A stretch of 64,000 bases of DNA from Bacteroidales bacterium. Its GTDB lineage: Bacteria; Bacteroidota; Bacteroidia; Bacteroidales; UBA932. The stretch is taken from positions 1-64,000 of the forward strand of contig JAKSJQ010000007.1 in assembly GCA_024402115.1 (NCBI GenBank). Direction: 5' to 3'. Below are positions 28,844 through 36,340 of the stretch, piece after piece. The notes beneath the pieces were generated by a model, which saw only the letters and a list, made by a program, of their open reading frames with translations, did no database searches and was not told the DNA's origin. The position numbers were made by a program, and so were the translations under genes. Every line of letters starts with the position of its first letter. The stretch's first letter is position 1.

Positions 28844-29351
28844 GTCTTAGATTGTTTCTTAGGTGTTCTCTGCCCCTTGCAAGCCATGTCCTCACTGTTC
28901 CGTCTCCGACTTCGAGTATGTCTGCAATCTCCTTGGTCGGCATGTCTTCCATGTAGAACAGTATTATTGCGGAGCGTTCGTGGTCGTTCAGCTTTTCGAT
29001 GGCCCGGTACAGTGACTGGTATCGGAACCGGGCGGACGGATCGTCGGCGGGCGCCGACGATATGAGCCGCTGCGCGGCCGGCGAGGACAGGTCCTCGCCC
29101 CGTCCGCCCCTTGCCTCTATCCTACGCCTCTCGTCTATGAAGCAGTTGTAGGCTATCCTGAAGACCCAGGTCGAGAACTTCGACCTGCCTCCGTAGCTCT
29201 CCAGTGAAGTGTATGCCTTCACGAAGGCATCCTGGGCGAGGTCGTCCGCCTTCGCCGTGTCACCTTCGCACAAGGTGGTCAGGAACCGCCTCAACGGCTC
29301 CTGACATGCCTTCACCTCGTATATGAACTGCTCCCTGGTCATCTGATCCAA
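28836..29351 (-). CDS. ECF-family RNA polymerase sigma factor
   Basis: 171 residues. Region 2 at about 20-90 (DDLAQDAFVKAYTSLESYGGRSKFSTWVFRIAYNCFIDERRR) and region 4 at about 112-168 (YRAIEKLNDHERSAIILFYMEDMPTKEIADILEVGDGTVRTW). Middle gene of a unit DUF6249-sigma-candidate anti-sigma. The promoter ahead of the unit (29937-29966) matches two others in the window in an ECF-like pattern, so the factor probably controls itself, yccF and the DUF2807 gene. Confidence 0.93.
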   Translation of the reverse strand: MDQMTREQFIYEVKACQEPLRRFLTTLCEGDTAKADDLAQDAFVKAYTSLESYGGRSKFSTWVFRIAYNCFIDERRRIEARGGRGEDLSSPAAQRLISSAPADDPSARFRYQSLYRAIEKLNDHERSAIILFYMEDMPTKEIADILEVGDGTVRTWLARGREHLRNNLRHE

Positions 29352-29359
29352 GCCTGATA

Positions 29360-29872
29360 CTAGTCTAACTTCTCCTTCCTTTTGAGAATCTTATCAATCT
29401 CGATCTCCTCCTCAGCCTGAATCCTGTCAGCCATTTTCTTGGAGGCAACGATATAGTAAACGATGTTGGCTATGCCGACGACGAGCATGATAGGACCTGC
29501 AAAAGCTAATAATTCCTTGCTGAAGGCAATGTTGATCTTCGTGAGGCCTGCGATCGTGAATATCAGTCCGAGACCGCTTACGATAATTCCGGAGCGAAGC
29601 GACTTGAGGAGCTTACCCTTGATCGTGCTCTCCTCCATCTTGCGTCCATTCTTGGTCTTTCCACCCATCCTGTCCCAGAAATCGTCTGGAATGGTAGCGC
29701 CGGCCTCGATTGCCTTCGTCATGATCTCCGCCTTCTTGTTGGTGTTGTTCCTGGCCACCCATACGATGAGGGCAACCACTGAAACCGGCAGGATGACGCA
29801 TACGCAGACAACTATGAGCAGGTCCTGATTGAGCGCGAAGAATGATTGATTCGCTGTTAACAGATTGTACAT
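29360..29872 (-). CDS. DUF6249-type inner-membrane protein
   Basis: 170 residues. One membrane segment at about 17-40, a cytoplasmic charged loop (NNTNKKAEIMTKAIEAGATIPDDFW), then two membrane segments at about 90-115 and 120-143 and a charged C-terminus (KKMADRIQAEEEIEIDKILKRKEKLD). This arrangement and the sigma neighbour are typical of DUF6249. First gene of the ECF operon, 8 bp before the sigma gene. Function unknown; probably part of an envelope-stress circuit. Confidence 0.78.
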   Translation of the reverse strand: MYNLLTANQSFFALNQDLLIVVCVCVILPVSVVALIVWVARNNTNKKAEIMTKAIEAGATIPDDFWDRMGGKTKNGRKMEESTIKGKLLKSLRSGIIVSGLGLIFTIAGLTKINIAFSKELLAFAGPIMLVVGIANIVYYIVASKKMADRIQAEEEIEIDKILKRKEKLD

Positions 29873-29936
29873 GGCTTTATTGTTTTATTCAGTTAATAAT
29901 TCAATTCAGAAGTCCATTTTTCAGAAACTTCGCCAG

Positions 29937-29966
29937 TTAGACGGAGAAACGCAACGAAATGTTTCA
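29937..29966 (-). promoter_or_regulatory. ECF-type promoter of the DUF6249-sigma operon (autoregulation)
   Basis: Minus strand: -35 TGAAAC (29961-29966), 17 bp between AAC and the -10 CGTCTAA (29937-29943). The same -10 and spacing occur in front of the DUF2807 gene, and a 1-bp shorter version ahead of yccF. Confidence 0.65.
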
Positions 29967-30010
29967 TCACCCCGGAATTTTTTTTCTCTTTTGTTTTTTC
30001 TGTAATCCCG

Positions 30011-30078
30011 CTTGTCATTCCTTGAATCCTCTTGTGTTCCCTTGAATGTTCGCTTGTCAATGATTGAATCGGGCTTGT
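30011..30078. repeat. 3.5 tandem imperfect repeats, about 21-bp period
   Basis: CTTGT occurs at 30011, 30031, 30053 and 30074; TTGAAT occurs at 30022, 30042 and 30064. The unit is CTTGT-N6-TTGAAT with spacings of 20, 22 and 21 bp, about two helical turns. It lies upstream of both the ECF operon and the small ORF, so it may be a multi-site operator. Confidence 0.7.
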
Positions 30079-30097
30079 AGATGCGCGAAATCTCCTC

Positions 30098-30129
30098 CTT
30101 GAAATTGTTTTTCACTGAGCATACATTTG
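30098..30129 (+). promoter_or_regulatory. Promoter for the 50-residue ORF
   Basis: CTTG at 30098-30101, 20-bp spacer, TACATTTG at 30122-30129 followed by C. About 45 nt of leader to the ATG at 30179. Confidence 0.65.
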
Positions 30130-30178
30130 CAATACACACAAACGACAACACTTAGTGAATCATTTAACACATCTGACC

Positions 30179-30331
30179 ATGAAAGAATACAAGTACAAAG
30201 ACAGCAAGATCGTCGAATTCACGAGAAAGAACTTCCTGGTATTGTTTACTCGCGAGAACGGCATTTCCGACCATGTGCCGTGCGAGTCACTCGACTCGGC
30301 TAAGGCCTTGATTGACGCGCGTCTCGCGTAG
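30179..30331 (+). CDS. Small hypothetical protein, 50 residues
   Basis: Reads MKEYKYKDSKIVEFTRKNFL and on to a TAG at 30329. Not recognised. Hydrophilic, no signal or membrane segment; a beta-hairpin then helix (ESLDSAKALIDARL) is plausible. It is supported as a real gene by its own consensus promoter 50 bp upstream, by codon use like that of its neighbours, and by a hairpin terminator 18 bp after the stop. Divergent from the ECF operon with the repeat array between them. Confidence 0.65.
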   Translation: MKEYKYKDSKIVEFTRKNFLVLFTRENGISDHVPCESLDSAKALIDARLA

Positions 30332-30348
30332 CAGTACACCAAATATAA

Positions 30349-30378
30349 CAAAAGGACGTCAGAAAAGGCGTCCTTTTG
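30349..30378 (+). terminator. Terminator after the 50-residue ORF
   Basis: Perfect 10-bp stem (30349-30358 with 30369-30378) with a 10-nt loop; the downstream T run is partly within the stem. Confidence 0.75.
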
Positions 30379-30391
30379 TCGTCTTAATGAT

Positions 30392-30399
30392 TACATTTG
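30392..30399 (+). promoter_or_regulatory. -7 promoter element for the outer-membrane protein
   Basis: TACATTTG, full consensus, with only 4 bp to the ATG at 30404, so a leaderless transcript is predicted. The -33 region has TTTTG at shorter spacing than usual. Confidence 0.45.
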
Positions 30400-30403
30400 T
30401 CCC

Positions 30404-31060
30404 ATGAAGAAACTATTTGCAGCGATAAGCATACTTATAATCTGCTCTGCGTCATCTTTCGCCCAGAGTAGCGGAGGCATGCAAGACGATTTCAACAGGG
30501 TGGAAATCGAGGCTGGCCTGGCGGGTATCACATACCTGAATACCTTCATCCTCTTCGGTATCTCCGACATTGCCCATTCCGGTTCTTCCGCAGTAGAGAA
30601 ATACGGGGCTGACGGTCATGAGAGGGCACCTGAATTCATCGTGCCAGCTGCCTTGTGCGTGGGTGCGAGGTACAACATATTGAAATGGCTCTCTGTCGGA
30701 GGAGAAGTCCAGCTGCAGCATCTCCAGTCCAAGAATTACCATACCCAGACCGATTCCCAGAGTGGAGAATCCGTCAAGAGCTATGCAGGACTTCATTCGA
30801 TGACGACTTTCGCGCTAATGCCGGAATTGCGATTCACCTTTCATCGCTGGGAGAAGGTGAACCTCTATGCGGACCTGGAAGCAGGAGTTGATGTGGTAAA
30901 CATGGAATGTGAGAAAGACCAGAAGCCTCAGTGTCGTTTCGCATTCAACGTGACTCCTATAGGAATTCAGTTCGGTGCCGACAGACTTTTTGGTCTGGCG
31001 GAGCTGGGATTGGGATCTGAGTGGATAGGCATCAAGGCCGGAATCGGATACAGATTTTAG
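30404..31060 (+). CDS. Outer-membrane beta-barrel protein, hypothetical
   Basis: 218 residues with signal peptide (MKKLFAAISILIICSASSFAQ). Alternating hydrophobic/polar strands (NRVEIEAGLAGITYLN, LSVGGEVQLQHLQS, VNLYADLEAGVDVV, LFGLAELGLGSEWIGIKAGIGYRF) and a C-terminal aromatic residue (YRF end) fit an 8- to 10-stranded OmpA/OmpW-like barrel. No specific family recognised. Stands alone ahead of yccF, which has a different, ECF-type promoter. Confidence 0.75.
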   Translation: MKKLFAAISILIICSASSFAQSSGGMQDDFNRVEIEAGLAGITYLNTFILFGISDIAHSGSSAVEKYGADGHERAPEFIVPAALCVGARYNILKWLSVGGEVQLQHLQSKNYHTQTDSQSGESVKSYAGLHSMTTFALMPELRFTFHRWEKVNLYADLEAGVDVVNMECEKDQKPQCRFAFNVTPIGIQFGADRLFGLAELGLGSEWIGIKAGIGYRF

Positions 31061-31068
31061 CTAAAAAC

Positions 31069-31100
31069 TGTAACAAATCCGGATGAACGTCGTCTAATAG
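31069..31100 (+). promoter_or_regulatory. ECF-type promoter for yccF
   Basis: -35 TGTAACAAAT at 31069-31078 and -10 CGTCTAAT at 31091-31098, 16 bp between AAC and CGTC. Start predicted around 31105, some 14 nt before the yccF ATG. Confidence 0.65.
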
Positions 31101-31118
31101 TGAAAAAAGAAAACGAAA

Positions 31119-31493
31119 ATGAAACTTATCGGCAATATCATCTGGCTCATCTTCGGAGGCCTTCTCGTATCATTCCTCTATATTTTCGCAGGATTCCTTT
31201 TCTGCATCACCATCATCGGCATTCCTTTCGGATGGCAGCTGATGAAGATAGGTACCTATGCTCTTTTCCCTTTCGGAAAGGACATGACCTTCGCTCCTGG
31301 CGAGCCAGGATGCCTTTCTCTGATCGGAAACGTAGTCTGGGTGCTTTGCGGATGGTGGGAGATAGCCCTCGTGCATGCCTTTTTCGGCCTGCTCTTCTGC
31401 ATAACCATAGTAGGTATTCCTTTCGGCGTCCAGCATTTCAAGCTTGCCAAGAATACCTTGATTCCTTTCGGACAGAAGGTGATCGATTTCTAG
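31119..31493 (+). CDS. yccF: YccF-family inner-membrane protein
   Basis: 124 residues made of two similar YccF halves (IGNIIWLIFGG... FCITIIGIPFGWQLMKIG...FPFGK and IGNVVWVLCGGW... FCITIVGIPFGVQHFKLA...IPFGQ). Membrane protein of unknown function. The promoter just upstream matches that of the ECF sigma operon, so it is a likely member of that regulon. Converges on queC, with 2 bp between stops. Confidence 0.9.
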   Translation: MKLIGNIIWLIFGGLLVSFLYIFAGFLFCITIIGIPFGWQLMKIGTYALFPFGKDMTFAPGEPGCLSLIGNVVWVLCGWWEIALVHAFFGLLFCITIVGIPFGVQHFKLAKNTLIPFGQKVIDF

Positions 31494-31495
31494 GA

Positions 31496-32161
31496 TTACC
31501 TGTTCTTCGAATTCAGATACTGACGGAGTCCTTCGTTGCGAAGCTTACAAGACGGGCAGTGCCCGCAGCCATCGCCGGGGACTCCGTTATAGCATGTAAG
31601 CGTCTTTGTCCTCACGAGGTCAAGGACGCCGAGCCTGTCCGCGAGTGCCCAGGTCTCGGCCTTGTCTATCCACATAAGAGGGGTGTGGATGGTGAACTGC
31701 TCCTCCATCGCGAGGTTGAGGGTCACGTTGAGGGACTTGATGAAGCTGTCCCTGCAGTCAGGGTAGCCGCTGAAATCCGTCTGTGAGACTCCCGTGACGA
31801 GATGCTTGATACCTCTCTCCCTTGCATAGACCGCGGCCACGCTGAGGAAGAAGAGGTTCCTTCCAGGTACGAAGGTGTTCGGAACGCCGTCCTCAGACTT
31901 CTCCTCGTCCATCTTGATCGACGTGTCGGTAAGCGCGCTTGTTCCTATCTTGCTGATGAATGATACGTCCAGCAGGTCGAAGCTTACTCCGGCCTCTTCT
32001 GCGATTCTCCTTGCCATCTCGACTTCGAGGGAATGCTTCTGGCCGTAGGTGAAGGTGAGCGTGCTGACTTTCTTGAATCTCTTGAGTGCCCAGAAGAGGC
32101 AAGTGGTGGAGTCCTGTCCGCCGCTGAATACTACCAGTGCTTCTGATTCGGAGAGCTTCAT
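31496..32161 (-). CDS. queC: 7-cyano-7-deazaguanine synthase
   Basis: Converts 7-carboxy-7-deazaguanine to preQ0 with ATP and ammonia in queuosine synthesis. 221 residues: ATP pyrophosphatase loop [48 protein letters not shown], and the zinc-binding C-terminus with Cys in [13 protein letters not shown]. Co-directional with, and 4 bp after, a queuosine-precursor transporter; both probably respond to preQ1 through the upstream pseudoknot. Confidence 0.97.
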   Translation of the reverse strand: MKLSESEALVVFSGGQDSTTCLFWALKRFKKVSTLTFTYGQKHSLEVEMARRIAEEAGVSFDLLDVSFISKIGTSALTDTSIKMDEEKSEDGVPNTFVPGRNLFFLSVAAVYARERGIKHLVTGVSQTDFSGYPDCRDSFIKSLNVTLNLAMEEQFTIHTPLMWIDKAETWALADRLGVLDLVRTKTLTCYNGVPGDGCGHCPSCKLRNEGLRQYLNSKNR

Positions 32162-32165
32162 GGCT

Positions 32166-32879
32166 TTAGTTGATCTTGAACGGGTTATACGATATGCCCT
32201 GGTCGTAGGTGTCTATGCCTTCGAAGGCTTTGAGCTTCTTGACCACTACGCTGGTGACCGGCAGAATGACCACCTCGAAGAGAGTCTTGACCACCACCTG
32301 AGTGCAGATGATGCCGACCAGACCCTTGAAAGGAAGCTGGCCGCCGAGCGCGATAGGGAAGAATATCACAGAATCGGCGAATTCGCCGACGATTGACGAA
32401 AGAATGGCCCTCACGCCGAATCCCTTGCCCTTGGTTGCGACCTTCATCTTGGACATCACCCATGCGTTCATGGTCGAACCCACGAGGAATGCGATCAGGG
32501 ATGCGACCATCACCCTAGGTACAAGAGAGAAAAGGAGGTCGAAACTCTCCTGAGCCGCGTAGCTGTCCGGATAGAGAGGCTTCGGGAGCATGGTCACGAG
32601 GCCGGAGGCCACAGCGACGAAAAGGCACATGGCAAAGCCCATCCATATCACGATCTGAGCCTTTCTATAGCCATAGACCTCGGTGAGGCAGTCGTTGATG
32701 ATGTAAGAAACAGGGAAGATCAGTACGCCGCCGGTAAGCTGGAGGGGAAGATTCCCGACCTGCCAGAGACGTGGTACGAAGGTGTTTGAAGCGATGAGGC
32801 AGACGCAGAAAGTCACTGCTAGCCAGAGGAAGGTGACAGACAGTGTCATCTGTCCCTTAGAGGAATTGTTGTCTTTCAT
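32166..32879 (-). CDS. yhhQ: Queuosine precursor transporter (YhhQ/QPTR family)
   Basis: Imports queuosine precursors (preQ0/preQ1 or queuine) across the inner membrane. Start taken at 32879 ([19 protein letters not shown]); the open frame goes 21 codons further up but would run through the regulatory leader. 237 residues, six membrane segments, with the family block [29 protein letters not shown] and [13 protein letters not shown]. Directly upstream of queC. A salvage transporter beside a de novo gene suits a preQ1-responsive unit. Confidence 0.92.
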   Translation of the reverse strand: MKDNNSSKGQMTLSVTFLWLAVTFCVCLIASNTFVPRLWQVGNLPLQLTGGVLIFPVSYIINDCLTEVYGYRKAQIVIWMGFAMCLFVAVASGLVTMLPKPLYPDSYAAQESFDLLFSLVPRVMVASLIAFLVGSTMNAWVMSKMKVATKGKGFGVRAILSSIVGEFADSVIFFPIALGGQLPFKGLVGIICTQVVVKTLFEVVILPVTSVVVKKLKAFEGIDTYDQGISYNPFKIN

Positions 32880-32883
32880 TTGA

Positions 32884-32913
32884 CTTGTTTTTATAGTGGT
32901 ACCAAGCACACTT
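32884..32913 (-). promoter_or_regulatory. Candidate preQ1-I riboswitch
   Basis: In the leader of the transporter-queC unit, the minus strand can form an H-type pseudoknot: stem 1 AGTG (32912-32909) with CACT (32898-32895); loop CTTG (32906-32903) with the tail CAAG (32887-32884); the A-rich ATAAAAA (32894-32888) bridges them. This is the layout of class-I preQ1 aptamers (short stem, A-rich tail folding back on the loop). The tail ends 4 bases before the ATG, so ligand binding would hide the translation start. Confidence 0.55.
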
Positions 32914-32938
32914 GCCCCGGCACCCGCCGGAACTCGCT

Positions 32939-32970
32939 GCAAAAGTACGTCAAATTCCTATGAAAACAAG
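32939..32970 (-). promoter_or_regulatory. Promoter for the queuosine transporter-queC unit
   Basis: Minus strand CTTG (32967-32970), 19-bp spacer, TACTTTTG then C (32939-32948). Predicts a leader of about 50 nt that contains a GC-rich stretch (CCGGC/GCCGG) and the riboswitch candidate. Confidence 0.65.
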
Positions 32971-33038
32971 TTTTTCTTCCTCTTTTTCTACTTTGCCTAC
33001 TTAACGACTATGTCTATCATGTTATGTCGAACTGACAG

Positions 33039-35222
33039 TTACGACAGTTTATTCCTGCCTTTCTGAGGGCTGACAGGGATGCTGACGACGGCGACAGGTT
33101 TGAGTACGTCGGGACGGAGGAATCGTATGGCTCCGTTGCCGAACCTGACCTTGCATGAGCCGTTGTCTGTGATCTCCTCGACCGTGCCGGTACCGAAGAG
33201 ACGATGCTCGACCGTCATCCCCGGCTTGATTCCCGATTCTTCCTCGTCCTCGTATGACGAATCAGGGCTGTCCGGGAGTTCTTCTATGGTAAGGTGGAGC
33301 TTCAATCTGTTCCAGAGAGCCTCGTCCATCTCGCCTTCGGTGACGAAGAGCTCCCTTCCGATCTCGGCGATGAACCTTGACGGCAGCTTCTCCTGCTGGG
33401 CCTGGACGTTGAATCCTTCGGACTCGGTCATGTACAGGCGCTTTTCTGCTCTTGTCGTGGCGACGTACATGAGCCTTCTCTCCTCCTCGAGCGCCGCCTT
33501 CTTCCTTTCCCTGATGCTGCGTGCGTTCGGGAAGATACCCTCGCTCAGTCCGATGATGAACACATATGGGAACTCGAGACCCTTGGACTGGTGCACGGTC
33601 ATCAGCTTCACCTTGTCGGTCTCCTTGCGGTAGTCTGCGTTTGTGTAGAGGGCTATGTCCTGCAGGTATGCGTTCAGGTCGCTTTCCTGGTCTATGCGCT
33701 CGGACTCCCACATCCTCATCGAATTCAGGAGTTCGGTGATGTTCTCGAGCCTCTGCTCGTCATTGTCGTCGCGGTATTCCTTCTTCAGACCGGTCTTTTC
33801 GAGTATGTGCTCCATCATCGTGGAAACCGGCATCGAGTCCATCCTGAGCCTGCAGTTCTCCACCAGGTCCACGAACTCACGGAGGGCTGCCTTGTCCAGC
33901 TTGCCTTCGCCAAGGTGGTTCCGGAGTGCCTGGAAGAGGGAGGTGTTCTCCTCTGATGCGTAGGTGGAGATGAGCTCGAGGGTGATCTTTCCCACCTTTC
34001 TCGAAGGGGTGTTGACTATCCTTTCGAAGGCAAGGTCGTCGTCGCAGCCTATGAGCCTGAGGTAGCTGACGCAATCCTTTACCTCCTGCCTCTCGAAGAA
34101 GCGCACGCCGCCCCACATAACATAAGGTATGCCCATCTGTATCATCGTCTGTTCGATGAAACGGGAGAGATGCGCGGCTCTGAAGAGCACAGCGAAGTCC
34201 GAATATCTTGCACCTTCGCCTATCCTGCGCATGATCTCGGCACATACCCATGCAGCTTCCTGCTTCTCGTCCCGACCATGGAAGTGGACAATGTTCTCGC
34301 CGGCACCGCGTCTGGTGAACATGTCCTTCGGAATCCTGTTCCTGTTGTTCACGATGATGGCGTTTGCGACGCTGAGTATGCCCGGAGTTGATCGATAGTT
34401 CTCGTCCAGCACTATGGTCCTGTCGCAGCCGAAGCTGACGAACCTGTCGGGCTTGGCGCCTCTCCATTCATATATGGACTGGTCCGGATCGCCGACAACG
34501 AAGAGGTTGCCGCATACGGCGGAGAGCGTCTCCACGAGGTCCCAGTCCGAACCGTTGCAGTCTTGAGCCTCGTCAATCATTACATAGCTCATCCTTTCCT
34601 GCCATTTGCTGCAGACTTCCGGATATGCGTGGAGTATATGGAGCGTGAACGCGAGCAGATCGTCGAAATCCAGGGCGAGCTTGTCCTTCTGCTTGTGGAT
34701 GAGCTGTACCTGCTGGGAGAGGACGGCCCTGTCCTCGATGGTCTTGCGGTCCACGATTATGTCCCTGACATAAGGATTGTGGGTCTTGTATCCGGCGAGC
34801 TTGTCGAGAAGGTCGCGCACTGTCTTCACCGAACGTTCGGTGTTGTTTTCCGTCAGCACCTGCTTCGCGAGGCTCTTCATGTCGTCCTCGTCTAGAATCT
34901 GGAAAGTCTTGGGATAGCCCAGGCGGTGGATCTCCTCGCGCAGGAAGCGGACGCAGAATCCATGGATGGTGCATACGAAATCATTGGTGTAGCCCGGAGG
35001 GACGAGCTGGGATATGCGGGATTTCATCTCCTGCGCCGCCTTGTTCGTGAAGGTCAGGCACAGCAGGTTCGCGGGATCGATGCCAATCTCGTTCACTATA
35101 TATGCATAACGGTAGGCGAGTGCCCTGGTCTTTCCAGAACCGGCGCCCGCAACTACTCTTATCCTGCCCTCCGTAGAGACGACTGCGTCCCTCTGTCTTT
35201 CGTTCAATATGCTAAGATCCAT
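33039..35222 (-). CDS. UvrD/PcrA-type superfamily 1 DNA helicase
   Basis: 3'-5' helicase of repair and replication restart. Start taken at 35222 (MDLSILNERQRDAV), giving 727 residues. Motifs: Q-motif NERQRDAV, Walker A AGAGSGKTR, Ia TFTNKAAQEM, II DEAQD, III GDPDQSIYEWRGA, IV around DENYRS, V TVHQSKGLEFPYVF, VI VATTRAEKRLY. The C-terminus (GMTVEHRLFGTGTVEEITD) is the Tudor-like RNA-polymerase/DNA-binding domain of UvrD/PcrA. Typical size. Divergent from rpoD. A -7 element lies just 6 bp before the ATG. Confidence 0.95.
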   Translation of the reverse strand: MDLSILNERQRDAVVSTEGRIRVVAGAGSGKTRALAYRYAYIVNEIGIDPANLLCLTFTNKAAQEMKSRISQLVPPGYTNDFVCTIHGFCVRFLREEIHRLGYPKTFQILDEDDMKSLAKQVLTENNTERSVKTVRDLLDKLAGYKTHNPYVRDIIVDRKTIEDRAVLSQQVQLIHKQKDKLALDFDDLLAFTLHILHAYPEVCSKWQERMSYVMIDEAQDCNGSDWDLVETLSAVCGNLFVVGDPDQSIYEWRGAKPDRFVSFGCDRTIVLDENYRSTPGILSVANAIIVNNRNRIPKDMFTRRGAGENIVHFHGRDEKQEAAWVCAEIMRRIGEGARYSDFAVLFRAAHLSRFIEQTMIQMGIPYVMWGGVRFFERQEVKDCVSYLRLIGCDDDLAFERIVNTPSRKVGKITLELISTYASEENTSLFQALRNHLGEGKLDKAALREFVDLVENCRLRMDSMPVSTMMEHILEKTGLKKEYRDDNDEQRLENITELLNSMRMWESERIDQESDLNAYLQDIALYTNADYRKETDKVKLMTVHQSKGLEFPYVFIIGLSEGIFPNARSIRERKKAALEEERRLMYVATTRAEKRLYMTESEGFNVQAQQEKLPSRFIAEIGRELFVTEGEMDEALWNRLKLHLTIEELPDSPDSSYEDEEESGIKPGMTVEHRLFGTGTVEEITDNGSCKVRFGNGAIRFLRPDVLKPVAVVSIPVSPQKGRNKLS

Positions 35223-35228
35223 GATTCC

Positions 35229-35236
35229 CAAAATTA
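35229..35236 (-). promoter_or_regulatory. -7 promoter element for the UvrD-type helicase
   Basis: Minus strand TAATTTTG, full TAnnTTTG match, with 6 bp to the ATG; a nearly leaderless transcript is predicted. Confidence 0.4.
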
Positions 35237-35379
35237 CCTTTTTTTTGCTAAACAGACTAATTGTATCCAATTATTTGTGTTGATTGTCAAAAAAACGAAA
35301 ATATCAACACTTTTTTGCTGAAACATTTTTTCTGTTCGTCCGTATCATTTATCGACCCCGTGAAAAAAGGGAGTTTTAT

Positions 35380-36237
35380 ATGCAGCAGATAAAGATAACA
35401 AAATCTATAACAAATAGGAGCGATGCCCTGAATTCTTATCTTGCGGACATTGCAAGATACCCTATGATCACGGCTGACGAGGAAGTTGAGCTCGCCAGAC
35501 GAATCCGTCAGGGAGATGAGCACGCGCTCCAGGAACTCGTGAAGGCGAACCTCAGGTTCGTAGTCAGCGTCGCCAAGCAGTATCAGGGTAGCGGACTCGA
35601 CCTCGGAGACCTTATCACAGAGGGAAACATGGGCCTTATCAAGGCAGCGGAGAAGTTCGACGACACACTCGGATTCAAGTTCATCTCTTACGCAGTATGG
35701 TGGATCCGCCAGTCCATCCTCCAAGGAATCTCGGAGCAGTCCAGGGTCGTGAAGCTTCCTCTTAACCAGATCGGAAACATCAGCAAGATGAAGAAGGCCA
35801 GCGCCGACTTCCTCCAGAGGGAGATGCGCGAACCTACCGCAGAGGAGCTTGCAGAACTCACCGGCATAATGGAGGACAAGGTCAGGGAGAGCAACAGGGT
35901 GGCCGGAGGCCATATTTCCATGGATGCTTCGTTCATGGGAGACGATGAGGACGGTAATCTCTACGATGTCATTCCGGATACTTCTATTGACGCGACCGAC
36001 GCTACAGTGATGGACGAGTCTCTCGCGACCGACCTTGAAAGAGCGCTCAGCATACTTCCGCAGAGGGATGCCGACATCGTGAGGATGAACTTCGGACTCG
36101 GCAGGCCTGAGATGTCCCTCGAGGAGATCGCCGACAAGCTCGACCTCACAAGGGAGAGGGTACGCCAGATCAAGGAGAAGGCTCTCAAGAGGCTGCTCAG
36201 CAGCTCAGACTTCTTCGGACTGAGACAGTATCTCTAG
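35380..36237 (+). CDS. rpoD: Primary RNA polymerase sigma factor (sigma-70/RpoD)
   Basis: Housekeeping sigma factor. Start at 35380 (MQQIKITKSITNRSDALNSYL), giving 285 residues: short form without region 1.1 or the non-conserved insert, as is normal in Bacteroidetes. Region 1.2 SYLADIARYPMITADEE, 2.1-2.4 ANLRFVVSVAKQYQ...DLITEGNMGLIKAAEKFDDTLGFKFISYAVWWIRQSI, region 3, and region 4.2 EEIADKLDLTRERVRQIKEKALKRL. Explains the TTTG/TAnnTTTG promoters seen across the window. Monocistronic with a hairpin after it. Confidence 0.97.
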   Translation: MQQIKITKSITNRSDALNSYLADIARYPMITADEEVELARRIRQGDEHALQELVKANLRFVVSVAKQYQGSGLDLGDLITEGNMGLIKAAEKFDDTLGFKFISYAVWWIRQSILQGISEQSRVVKLPLNQIGNISKMKKASADFLQREMREPTAEELAELTGIMEDKVRESNRVAGGHISMDASFMGDDEDGNLYDVIPDTSIDATDATVMDESLATDLERALSILPQRDADIVRMNFGLGRPEMSLEEIADKLDLTRERVRQIKEKALKRLLSSSDFFGLRQYL

Positions 36238-36282
36238 AAATTGAAAGTCACAACACACACTAGGAACAATACTTTTTTACGA

Positions 36283-36314
36283 AAAGGCGCCACGATGAGA
36301 ATCGCGGCGCCTTT
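36283..36314. terminator. Terminator between rpoD and the DUF2807 gene
   Basis: AAAGGCGCC (36283-36291) pairs with GGCGCCTTT (36306-36314); a further GAT/ATC pair inside extends the stem. T tail weak; usable from both sides. Confidence 0.75.
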
Positions 36315-36340
36315 GATCATTGTAAAAGCAAACTAATATG

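Larger units (their letters stand above)
29873..30178. other. 306-bp divergent intergenic region between the ECF operon and a small ORF
   Basis: Holds the ECF-type promoter of the sigma operon (29937-29966), an array of 20-22 bp imperfect repeats (30011-30078) and the vegetative promoter of the 50-residue ORF (30098-30129). An open frame on the minus strand here (29921-30151) is judged spurious. Confidence 0.8.

Noticed and set aside
28370..29065. 231-codon plus-strand frame
   Set aside because: Antisense to the ECF sigma and the candidate anti-sigma gene.
30011..30078. CRISPR array
   Set aside because: Units are only about 21 bp, the repeats themselves are degenerate, and no cas genes are near.
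29921..30151. 76-codon minus-strand frame over the repeat array
   Set aside because: Highly charged periodic translation caused by the 21-bp repeats; no signal, no family, and it runs through the ECF promoter.
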